DNA from: Salvator merianae
Taxonomy: Eukaryota > Chordata > Lepidosauria > Squamata > Teiidae
Length of the DNA: 64,000 bases
Assembly: GCA_003586115.2 (NCBI GenBank)
Contig: QVOM02000073.1
Coordinates: 44,625,469 to 44,689,468 of the forward strand
Direction: 5' to 3'
The position numbers were made by a program, and so were the translations under genes. Of the stretch, positions 45,815-55,489 are shown in pieces. The notes below the pieces were generated by a model. It ran no database searches. It was not told the DNA's origin and saw only the letters and a list, made by a program, of their open reading frames with translations. Each line of letters starts with the position of its first letter. Position 1 is the stretch's first letter.

Positions 45815-48067
45815 GTTTAGACCGGCCTTTGGGGCTCGGTAGAGTGAGATTTTTTCCAACTAAATCTATTAAGCAATCTTTCAATAATATCAAGAAGTCC
45901 AACGAGCCTACATTTGCTAGCCCTTGGATTCATATAACCAACCTGAACCTTTGTATACTTTCCTGTTCTTATTTTTCTTGCTTTCTAGTTAGCTGTTTAA
46001 ATAAACTGCATTTGTGGAATCTTGCCTTTGCAAGAGAAGCTGAATGCTTACCTTTAGCCACACCCTTGAAGGCCTGGGCTAAAAGGCCCACACCTGCCTC
46101 TGTTCCAGATAAAAAGGATTTTGTTTTTTTTCTGGAGACGGATGAAGGTGACTTGGCCTTTGAGGCTTTCACTGATTACTTTGCTGAAGAGGTAACACTT
46201 ATTCTCCTCTCTGCTGAGGCTTGGTGGATATGCTGCCAAGGTGAACTGATGCTGGCCCATCTCTTGTGTGGAGCATCCTTTGAGCCCTTGTGAATAAAGC
46301 CATTTTCCAGCCTTTGAACCCATCCCTCTCTGTGCATTTTTCACAATGATGTTACTTGGGTTCACTTCTCTTGCCTCTCCTGCAGTCTTTTGCTTGTTAT
46401 AGATTTAGCAGCTGGAGCCAATTGGATTTGTTTGATTTTTTTCCTCTCTCTCTCTTGATGGTTATTAGGCACAGGAAGTGCCAGAAGGGATTTTGCCTTG
46501 AGTTCAAAAATCCATTCCCATTACAGCACTGGGTCTTTAATTATAGATTGTATGCTGCTTCTGGTTTTTTGTTTGCTGTTGTTTTCGAGTCTTGCACATT
46601 CTGTGGGGTGCAGGCAGTTCATATCTTGCTGAAACAGGTAATAACCTTGTGTAAGAGTTGGAAACTTGAAACAAATCTGTTTACTAAAACCTGAGCTACA
46701 TCAAGGCCGGTAAAGCAGACATTGTGGATTACATCCCTGGCCTTAGCAAGGGAACAATTTGCTGAGCAATGGTAGCCAACCCAAAAACTGTCCTTCAAGT
46801 GAAAATCCTCTCCAGGGACTGTGCAGGGGTCTCCTTGTATCAGGAATCCTCTTGAAACCCAAGGAAGATTCCAAACTCCAGCAGAGCAAGAGCACTGAAT
46901 GGAAACGTTCCTTCCTGAGAAAGCCAGTGCAACAGGCCGACTGTAAATGTAATGGGCCAGATACAATAGACCTGCATGCATCTGTCATCTGGCCTGCACT
47001 ATGGCTTTTGTCAACCTAGGCACAACTTTCTCTCCATCTGGGGTATGGACAAGACACTCAGAGTGGGCAACTCCTTTTGCTTTGCTTTGCTTTTGGCACA
47101 AGGACTCAGGAGACTGTTATGATTCTAACAGCTCACCTTTCAGCTCCTTTATCTGGGTTCATCTTCCATCTCCTTCCTATACTTTTCTTCTTTTTTTTTT
47201 TAACTCTCCTTTGTTCTGCTCTTGCCAGGTATCTCTCACTTCCAGACCCTCATTCATTACCACTGGCACCCAGATAGTCCTTTTCCTAAACATCTTGAAG
47301 CCCTCCCTCTTCTTTTTTAAAAAAAAAATAAAACTTGGCATTTTCTTTGCACCAGACTGTATTCTCCCTTGCTTCCCTTTATTTTCTGCTTCTGTTCATA
47401 GTTCCCTTGCTATTCTCTCTAGAATGGGATCAGCTTGTACTTGGAGAAGCATGCCACTATATCCATGTTAGCACTCCCATAAGGGGATTATACAAGGAGC
47501 AGCCCTCATTTCTTCTGAGCTGGAGCGAAACTTCAGTTTCCAAAACATGTTCTCGTTAGTTTATTTCCTAATAGGGAGGAAACACGCCGACTAAGGACAC
47601 ACACATCTGAAGAACGGATTTCCTTTCCCTTTCTTTGGACCCCTCCTTGCTCAGCTGCTCAAGCCAAAGCTGTGTGTGTCTCTCCCAATGCCAGCTTGAA
47701 GAAGCATAAATAATGTGTCAATTATGCATACATGCTGTCATTGGTATCCATTAAATAAAGTCAATACACTTAAGAATACAGGAAGAATGCAGCTGGATTA
47801 GGCCGTATGGCTATCTAGTCCAGGGTTTGATGTGCACAGTGGTCAATCGGATATCTCCAGGAAAGACCATTCTCTGCTATGCGGGGATGTGTCGTTGCCT
47901 CCAGTCTTTGACAGTCTATGGAGACTTTGATCCAATGGAGTGAGGAAATACTTGCTGCCATTCTACACGAATTAAAGGCCTGGGCATCACAGTCATGCAG
48001 AGAGAGAGAGAGGATTCTTTGGACGAATTTTGTTTGCTATATCAGACTGATTAGCAGGCATAGGTCA
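45815..48067. other. No supported gene; a faint CR1 tail at 47770-47830
   Basis: The open frames here (up to 156 codons, 47001-47471) are Ser/Leu/Phe-rich with no domain. At 47775-47825 the text 'aatgcagctggattaggccgtatggctatctagtccag' (abridged) resembles the reversed CR1 3' tail. A poly-T/poly-A pair lies near 47195-47205 and 47315-47330. Confidence 0.4.
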
Positions 48068-48072
48068 CTGGG

Positions 48073-49114
48073 GCTGCGTTCCGACACGGCATTTAATCAG
48101 TTTACAGGCTGTCTTCAGTTCCCGCTGTCCCGACATGATCTTGCCGTTCCGTAATTTTTATGGATTAAATTGGCGAAATCCAGATTACTTTGTCTTTGGA
48201 TTTTATCAACTCTCAAGCCGTTCCAGATCGCTAGCGCACTTTACTTTGTGCTGTGGGCACGGGGAAAGCGATTATTTGAGAGGGACCGTACTGTTTTGGG
48301 GGGCGTGCAGAGGGAGGGATACCCATTTTGTGCCGTCCAATGACAGACTTTGTGGGTGGGCAGGAAGCACATTAGTTTCCTCTGCCTCCATTATCCCCCC
48401 TTCCCTCACTGCCAGGGGAAAAGAAATCGTCCTCCTTCTTCGCTAAGCTGCAGTCCTGCCAGGAAGAAATTAAAGGCTTTCTCCACTTCCGTCTGCTCTT
48501 TAAAGCAAAAAATAAACTGCGCCTGTTTGGAGTTTTGCCGTGGTCAGCACACAGTTAAAAATAGTAGAGCCCCCCCACGTTCCCTCCCCACTTTTTCCCT
48601 TTGTTATGGACCTCTCCCTGCTTTTCCGCTACTTTTAAATTGCGCAGTTGCGTTAAAGTGCATCAGCAGGGGAGCTCTCATGCGCATTTCAAAAGAACTT
48701 TAAAAAGCTTAAAGTTCATAGTTTTAAAGTGAACATAGTTTTAAAGTTCTGCTTGTGTAGACAGAGGCTGCAGGGAGGAGAAGGAGCAAATGGCGAATGC
48801 CTAGTAACGCTGCCAAGTGAATCCCTGTTCTGAGGCAGCAGTGGGGACATACGGAGAGCGGAGCTGGAGTTTCCCGCCCCTGTGACGTCAAGGTTTGAAC
48901 ATTGGGACTGCAGCCAATTGCTGACTGCATAGGGAGGAGAATTTGACGAGGGGTGGAGGCAGAAAAGGTACTGCCAAGCACGGGAAATATCAGTGTGGGA
49001 ACGAGCAACTACGAATTGACTCCGTGTTAAACTGTAACTGTGGGAACGACCAGAAGACGAATTCACTGCGTGTACTCTTCTATACGGATTACATTGACGA
49101 TGTCCGACCGCGGC
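48073..49114 (+). mobile_element. ~1.04-kb nonautonomous element, family E copy 1
   Basis: The element starts GCTGCGTTCCGACACGG and ends GATGTCCGACCGCGGC, imperfect inverted repeats (GCNGCGNTCSGACA-type). The whole length aligns with the reverse complement of 53379-54524. It is flanked by CTGGG (48068-48072 and 49115-49119), a possible 5-bp duplication. It contains TGACGTCA at 48893-48900 and a CCAAT box within 'gcagccaattgc' near 48912. A frame at 48135-48446 encodes a segment that is also open in copy 2 (GTVLF...CRGR...RLCGW...SIIPPS). No DDE/D transposase motif is visible, so I regard it as nonautonomous. Superfamily unknown. Confidence 0.8.
48893..48900 (+). promoter_or_regulatory. Perfect CRE (TGACGTCA) in family E copy 1
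   Basis: The 8-bp palindrome TGACGTCA is the consensus binding site of CREB/ATF proteins. It lies in 'cccctgtgacgtcaaggttt', with a CCAAT box about 20 bp downstream and a 'cccgcccc' block just upstream, a promoter-like cluster. The site is identical in the second copy (53613-53620). Activity is inferred only from the site and its conservation. Confidence 0.55.
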
Positions 49115-49116
49115 CT

Positions 49117-50300
49117 GGGACTAAAACAAAATGAAAGAAATTCCCGGTAGACGGAATCAAGATTTCCAATCATGCTGATGTCCTGTTGTTTCTGACAGGA
49201 CTGTGCCAGTTGCTTCTCCATGCAAATTTATATAGAACCATAAATTCCTCATTTTCTGCAGCTATAAAGGCAGCTGGGTTCTCAGAGCTATATGGGACCT
49301 GCTCACATCCTGAATGGGAAGGTGAGAGTTTTGGTGCTACCATCATGGGATGATGGAACCTGGAAACATTGGTGACAGTTGCCATGGAAATGCTGGTGGA
49401 GCCAAATGGAGGGATAACTAATGGCATACACTTGCATATAAAAGAGGTGCGTTGGGGGGCCACACCTTTGTAGTCCTGCCACTTTTGACTTGAGGTAAAT
49501 CAGTAATTATAGGTATTGAGTTATTATGGTGGTGAGTGTGGTCTCTGAGAGTTGTGAACCTGACATCCATCTACACAAGCCTGCAGTCTAAATGCAGTTG
49601 ATAGATTCATGATTCCCTTGTATAAATACTGTGTTTATTACATTCCAACAACCCACATGAGCTAAGAAGTTAAGATAAGCAAGAAAACGACTTGCAAAGA
49701 ACCTTTGGCCTGACTGGGAAGGGAAGTGCCACCTAAACAGCAAAAACAGAAGCCAATATGCTACCTGATACTGGAATAGAAATCAAACCTAGGTAGCCCA
49801 AGGTTATCAACCTCCAGTAAAAGCAACATTAAAAGGCAGGTTGACAGCCTAACAGCGTCAGAACAGGAAGTTATGTCCACAATAAGAGATAACGTAGAGC
49901 CAGGCAGTGTCTGTCCTCCGCTAGGTCAAAGTTGTTATGTCGAGTCAAAGTGAGGGGCGTGGGAGAAAGTTAAGATAGATACCATAACACAAAAAAGGCT
50001 CGAGGCCGTATAAGCCAAGACATTCAAAACTCTGGAAACAATCCAGGTATCTGCACGCTATGCAGTCCTCTGCCTATCTACTCATCAATATGAACCAGAA
50101 GGTTAATTGGGGGCAGCGTGCCCACAGGAGCAGTGAGCGTGGCTCTTTCCAGATATGGTTGAACACTGGCTAGAATTGCTAGGGCACCACCCCGAACACC
50201 TAATCAGCACAGTTTTGTAGCCTAAGAAAGAATGCCTGGCAGTAACTCATGGCAGCGAATAAGAAGAGTTGTAATGAATCTTATTAACACTGATCAGATG
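49117..50300. other. No recognisable gene; TATA-like word at 49436
   Basis: Unique-looking sequence. A word CATATAAAAGAGG near 49435 resembles a TATA box but no gene or LTR structure follows it. I found no pairing termini in 49500-50300. Confidence 0.35.
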
Positions 50301-50309
50301 ACAACTTTG

Positions 50310-51100
50310 GCCTCCTTCCTACTCTTCCTCCTTGTTTGCTTGTTAATCTCAAATATTTTTTATACTGCTTCCCATTATAAAGGTCTCAAAGGGTTTTACT
50401 TAAACCGGATAAAGCAGTCTATTTACATAAAAAGGTAATTTAAAAGTTAGTGGGAGAAAGGGGCTTTACTTCTAAGGCCACATGTAACAGATTTACATCA
50501 GGTATTTGAGGACCCTTCTTGAAGATCCTTTAATCAATGTAGAGGGGTGCAAGACAGGAGCTGGAAAACTGACTCTCTCAGAACCTTGTTTACCTGCCTC
50601 TTATAAGCACCTTTAAACTACTCTGTGATCTAGTAGATGAGCTGAATGCACAGGAAGGGTACTGGTTGAATGGGAGAGTGGGCTTTATAGGACAAAACCA
50701 ACACTTTGAATTGGACCTAAAAGCAAAAAGGCAAGCAACGCGGCACCCAGAACAAGACAGTCATCCAGTCATATTTTTTTGTGATCAGTTAGTACACTGT
50801 GTTTTGGACTAACTGAAGTTTCCGAGTCACCTTCAAAGGTAGCCCTAGATGGAGCAGGTTATAGTAGTCCAGACATGAAATAACAAAGGTCTGAGTCTCT
50901 GAGGCCAGAGCCTGTTGATCCAGGCAAGGACAGAGCTGCCACACGAAGCATAATTATGTGAATGCTCTCCTTGTCACTGATTCCACCTGTTGTTCAAAAA
51001 GGAGGGACAGATCTATGAAGATCCCCGGAAGGGCCACCTACCCCTATAACTAGATCTCAGGACCTGCCTAAGGACCAGATGGAGGACTCAATCAGACTAA
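50310..51100 (-). mobile_element. L2-type LINE 3' region
   Basis: The plus strand reads, in order, the A+T-rich tail (50310-50450), then 'aaccaacactttgaattggacctaaaagc' (abridged), 'aactgaagtttccgagtcacc' and 'ggtagccctagatggagcaggttatagtagtcc' (abridged). In reverse these are the 3' part of an L2 ORF2, equivalent to the DYCN...P.LQLVQNAAAR coding stretch of the 33.4-35.8 kb copy. It is heavily diverged and frame-broken. Confidence 0.65.
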
Positions 51101-51113
51101 CATAGGCTGTGTT

Positions 51114-51283
51114 CAGATATAACAAATGGGGGTACCTCATAGAGACAGTGTGTGGCCCTGGTGTCCCCAACCTTTTCTAATGCACCTTTTCTAGCACAGA
51201 ATATTCATGAGAGGGGGAGGGGCAGACTGGTGTGTGAACAGTCCCACCTCAGAACCTTTTTTGTGTGTGTCTGATCATAGCCT
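51114..51283. mobile_element. 170-bp MITE, family F copy 2
   Basis: Terminal repeats AGGCTGTGTTCAGATATAAC and GTGTGTGTCTGATCATAGCCT are inverted repeats. The interior is in opposite orientation to copy 1 at 26094-26309 (shared 'cccaacctttt', 'cacagaatatt', 'gcagactggtgtgtgaacag'). Copy 2 is about 46 bp shorter, through loss near its right arm. No clear duplication is seen at the flanks. Confidence 0.76.
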
Positions 51284-51285
51284 CT

Positions 51286-53375
51286 GCCTTGGAAGGATCG
51301 AATCTTCCTGCTCTAATCCTTCCTCCACCAACAGTCCTACATTCACTACAGGAATCAACCAGACTAATTATCCTAGCCATAGAAATAGCCAAAAGAAAAA
51401 AGAAAAGAAAAAAAGCCAAGTGTGGCTGATATTTGGATGTTTTTTAGTTAAACAGTCTAGCTTGAAAGTGGTGCAGTTTCAATGAAGCAAATTCATTTCA
51501 GTGGAGGCTGTTAAAAAGCCTCACCATGTAGGTGTAATTGTAAAGTACAGGTAGGGGATAGTTAAATGAGGGATCTCCAGAATTTCTTGGAGATGCAAAG
51601 AGCTTTGTCAGGACAAATCAGAAAGTCACAGAATCGTGAGCAAACTCTCAGGTTCTCTAGGAGTTTTCAACAAGCTATCTGCTAGATGTTTCACAAAACA
51701 AAAGGAAGGGGAAGGGGAAGGGAAGGGAAGGGCAAAGAAAAATACTACCACAAATTATATTTTCCTGACTTTTTACTCGCTCATTCCTATGCTGAATACC
51801 CACAGATGCCCAGCTATTAAAGATGTAAAATCTTGCCCTCTTTTGCTTCTGGCTACCGGGGGAAAGTCAAATGTTCAAAAGATGGAAGGAACATGCCCAA
51901 GTCTTTGGGCAGATAGATATAAAATAGCTATTTGGGTTCCATCTGCAATTAGATACAAAGAGGCCCCTCCTACACCAAACTCTGGGGGCAGTTTTGGATC
52001 ACTTGCAAGGAGGGATGTTCACATGTCTTCCCAGGAAGCAACACCAAACCCCTTGAGACTAAAATCACCTCAAAGGAGGAGCCAGAAAAGGGATTCTGAA
52101 TGTGTTTCCTTGCATGCTGGAGCTTTATATGCTGTATACACCATTAGAGTGAGGCAGGACAATCTGAGCTGCATTTCTCTCCCCATCTCACCTTGTCAGG
52201 AGGCAAGAATACAGTGCAAATTGTCCTACATCACCTCAGTCTCCTCTTCCAGCTGATTTTTTTAGGCTCTTGAAAGGAAGAGAAGAATGGATTAAAGAGA
52301 ACAGAAAGTCATTTCCATTCTTTTCTTTCTCCAGCTTCCCAAGTTCATACATCTGCTTTCAGAAGAGAATGAATTTTTTAGACAGCCTAAGCTGTCTGGA
52401 GGAAACAGCTTGGGGGGTTCTTACCAACGACAGTTGCTTTATAAACCCACCTTAAACAGCAAATCTTGCCCAGCAAAAGCACCAGTTTAACATTTGATAT
52501 GTCACATACAGCAAAGGTAACGTAGGCGTCTGGGTGGAATGATCCTAAATAACCCGTTTAAGATAAATAAACCATGGAAAATGTAAACAGGACTCCTTGA
52601 GAAAGCCACACCTGTCTAGTTATACAAAACATCCTTTTTTCTCCACTCTACGTGGAAGCCCTTTGTTACAGAAGACAACCCAAGTTGCACCACCGTGACC
52701 CAACTGAAATTCTAAACTTTGCTCCATCAATACAAGGTAAACAACTGGCTGATTGTTAGGTGCAAATAAACACAGAGGGAGAGATAAGGCTCTGATACTG
52801 TGTTCCGGGTGCTTCCGGCAGGTCTATTTAAACAGCCAACATACAAAATGTTTTTTTGTGTACTGTGCATCGGTGACTAGTGTGGGCCCTTTTTACTCCT
52901 ATCAACTGCCTAACGGGTACATATAGCTGATTACAACAGCATGTGCTTTCACAAGTTTGCCTTGCTATGACTTAGAGGCACCGTGGCCTGGCAGAGCACT
53001 AAGTCTTCACCACTGATCATTGCACTGAAGATGCGAACCCTGAATGGAGCAGGGAACAACAATTCCCAAAGGCTTGGGAAGCTAAAGCTGGTAGTAGTAG
53101 CTACAAAACATGCAGAAAGTCAAAGCACTGTATATTTTGCTTGCATTTAGAACCACATCCTTCACCAAACAGTACCCTGGAGGTTACAAGGTAAAAGACA
53201 TACAGTTTAAAACCCATAAAAGTTCACAGATGTTAAGAACTCGGATAAGAACAATAACAAAAACAGCAGTAAGAACCACAGAATTAAAAACAATTTAATA
53301 GCATAAGCATATAGTTTAGCACAACAGTAGGGGCACGGATCTGATTAACCAAAAGCCTGGAAGAAAAGATAAGTA
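51286..53375. other. No supported gene; 206-codon open frame doubtful; (GGGAA)n tract
   Basis: The longest frame in the window is 51636-52256 (206 codons, plus). It crosses a short (GGGAA)n-like tract at about 51705-51733, has no recognisable domain and no homologous copy in the window, so I do not call it a gene. A weak SINE-like stretch with box B-like 'gcgaacc' lies near 52980-53060. Confidence 0.4.
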
Positions 53376-53378
53376 GGG

Positions 53379-54524
53379 GTGCAGTCCGACATCGTGAATT
53401 TAATCCGTATCAGAATAGTACGAGGACTGAATTAGTCTTCTGATCGTTCCCACATTTGCATTTTAACACAGACTCAATTCGGTCTTGCTTGTTCTCACAC
53501 TGATGTTTCCCTTGCATGGCACAGGGAAACCGTACCTTTTCTGCCTCCACCCCTTGCCAAATTCCCCTCCCTGGGCAGTCAGTGATTGGCTGCAGTCCCA
53601 ACGTTCAAACCATGACGTCACAGGGGTGGGAAAGTCAAGCTCTGCTCTCCATATGTCCCCGCTACTGCCTCAGAAACATGGATTGACTTGGCAGCATTCC
53701 CAGTCATTTGCCATTTGCTCTTTCTCCGCCTCCAGCCCGTATCTAGACAAGTAGAACTTTAATACATGTACTGCACAATTAAGCTTCTTAAAGAGCAGAT
53801 GGTGATTTCTGCTCCATTGCAATTGCACTTTTGCTCAATTGCGCGATTTAAGAATACCACAAAAGCAAGGAGAGGTCCGTGAAGAGGGGGAAACATCGGG
53901 GGGGGAGGCTCTATTATTGTGATAGTGTAGTTAATGGCCAGCAAATGGATTCTGCCTCACCTCCCCCCAAGATACCCACAGCAGCATGTGTCCCACTATG
54001 TAGCTGTGTGCTGCTGACAGCAAAACTGATACTTAGTAGGTTCTTTGTTGGGGCAAGACGACTGCACCCCCAAACAGGCACAGTCTTTTTTTTGGTTTAA
54101 TCAGTAGAAGGAAGTGGGGGATAAAGGAAGAGAAAGGACCGCCGTTTAGCAAAGTAAAATGGAGGACGGTTTTCTTCTCTCCTGGCAGTGGGGGAAGGGG
54201 GGATAATGGAGGTGGAAGGAACTACTGTGATTCCTACCCACCCACAAAGTCTGTAATTGGACAGCAGGAAATGGGAAGCCCTCCCTCTGCACACACACCC
54301 AAAAAGTACAGTCCCTCCCAAATAGTCTCATTCCCCATTCTCACATCACAAAGTAAAGCAGGCTAGCGATCTGGAACGGCTTGAGAACTCATTAAATCTG
54401 AATACAATCTAGTCCCGATTTCGCCAATTTAGTCCAGAAAAACTACGGAAAGGCAAAATCGTGTTGGGCCAGAGGGAACTGAAGATGGCCTGTAAACTGA
54501 TTAAATGCCATGTCGGAACGTGGC
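53379..54524 (-). mobile_element. ~1.15-kb nonautonomous element, family E copy 2
   Basis: The reverse complement starts GCCACGTTCCGACATGGCAT, continues TTTAATCAGTTTACAGGCC, and runs parallel to copy 1 to its end at GATGTCGGACTGCAC. It is about 100 bp longer, mostly through indels in the middle third. TGACGTCA (53613-53620) and an adjacent CCAAT box are kept. The frame 54097-54321 (minus) is the counterpart of the copy 1 frame. Flanks GTAGG/CTAGG give at best a 4-of-5 duplication. It is convergent to copy 1, with 4.26 kb between them. Confidence 0.8.
53613..53620 (-). promoter_or_regulatory. Perfect CRE (TGACGTCA) in family E copy 2
   Basis: Same palindrome and same context as in copy 1: 'cccctgtgacgtcatggttt' on the element's sense strand, followed by 'ttgggactgcagccaat'. 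Retention of the whole CpG-containing site in both copies is unusual for decaying DNA, since CpG mutates fast. Confidence 0.55.
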
Positions 54525-54845
54525 CTAGGTGTCAAAATGCGTACTGTAGCATGATTGTGTCAGGGGCATTCAACATGCTTCTGGTTATAATTTTAAAAAT
54601 AAAGTATATTGTAAATGTCAAGTATCATTTTACCAGCAGAGAGATTATATGGTATTATATGCAGTCAAGACTGGGCACAGCATCCATTGGTATGTCCAAG
54701 TATCTAGGAAATATATATTTGAAAGTTTGCCTAACATTGACTGCAATTAGTTTGTAATAAATCTGTCATCAGCAATTTTCCAAAGTTTACCAGTTCTTTA
54801 ATGTAAGTTGTATCTATCTTTCCAGCTTCTTTTTTCTTTTTTTGT

Positions 54846-54900
54846 TTTTCCTTTCCTTTCCTTTCCTTTCCTTTCCTTTCTTTTCTTTTTTCTTTTTTTT
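54846..54900. repeat. (TTTCC)n/(TTTTC)n microsatellite
   Basis: About seven copies of TTTCC followed by TTTTC variants and a T-run. It is the second array of the same pentamer in the window. It sits just before a CR1 3' end read in reverse, so it may have grown at the terminal repeat of that insertion. Confidence 0.9.
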
Positions 54901-54904
54901 TTAA

Positions 54905-54937
54905 TAGGAGCCCTGCTGGATCACACCAGGCCATCTA
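54905..54937 (-). mobile_element. CR1-type LINE 3' tail, terminal part (split)
   Basis: The plus strand reads 'aggagccctgctggatcacaccaggccatcta', the reverse of the CR1 tail. It is cut by the family C MITE and continues at 55118 with 'agcatcctgtttcacacag'. Confidence 0.72.
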
Positions 54938-55117
54938 GGCCCTTTCTGCACTTGGCCTTATTATGAATCATATCCCAGAACAAGGACCTGCTATCCTCAC
55001 GCTAGTGGAGCTTACAGCAGCCCCTGTGTGGAGCCTGCCATAGTTCCTACTAGCACACAGATGGCAGGTCCCTATTTCAGGATATAATCTGGTATAAGGC
55101 CAAGTGCAGAAAGGGCC
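54938..55117 (+). mobile_element. 180-bp MITE, family C copy 3, nested in CR1
   Basis: Termini GGCCCTTTCTGCACTTGGCC and GGCCAAGTGCAGAAAGGGCC are a perfect 20-bp inverted repeat, the best of the three copies. The interior keeps 'cttattatgaatcatatccc', 'cctgctatcctcacgctag' and 'tcaggatataatctggtataagg' (abridged). It interrupts the CR1 tail; compared with other tails ('ccatctagtccagcatcctg') about 4 bp of host sequence are missing at the junction and no duplication is visible. Confidence 0.9.
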
Positions 55118-55480
55118 AGCATCCTGTTTCACACAGTGACCCACCAATTGTTTCTGGGCATTCTCAAGCAGAAGACAAGGCAAAACTTTCACCTGCTCTC
55201 AACTCCCTGCAAGTGGCCTTTAGAGGCACCATGTCTGTTTCTTCAGCCTGGAGGTGGTACCCAGACATCAATACACCTGCCCCCCATGAATTTGTCCAAT
55301 CCTTTTTTAAAGCTATCCAGGCTAGTTGCTATCACCACCTATTCTGGCAGCAAATTCCACAGGCTGATGTCATGCTTTGTGAAAAAATACTTCCCCTTGT
55401 CAGTCCTAACTCTCTTGCCTATCAACTTCATAGTTTGCCTCCTGGATCTAGTGTTGTGTGAAAGAGGAAAAAAAATCTCT
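55118..55480 (-). pseudogene. CR1-type LINE ORF2 C-terminus and 3' tail
   Basis: The minus-strand reading is the mirror of 62.9-63.4 kb: the end of ORF2 (blocks for NFGELL-type, LSSLPAE-type and GLDKFM-type peptides, e.g. reverse of 'ccatgaatttgtccaatcc'), then the untranslated tail with 'ccaccaattgtttctgggcattctcaag' (plus-strand text, abridged). It is frame-broken and 5'-truncated. Confidence 0.75.
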
Positions 55481-55489
55481 ATCTGTTAC

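Noticed and set aside
51636..52256. Longest open frame in the window (206 codons)
   Set aside because: It crosses a (GGGAA)n tract, contains no known motif and shows no exon-like splice sites at its edges.
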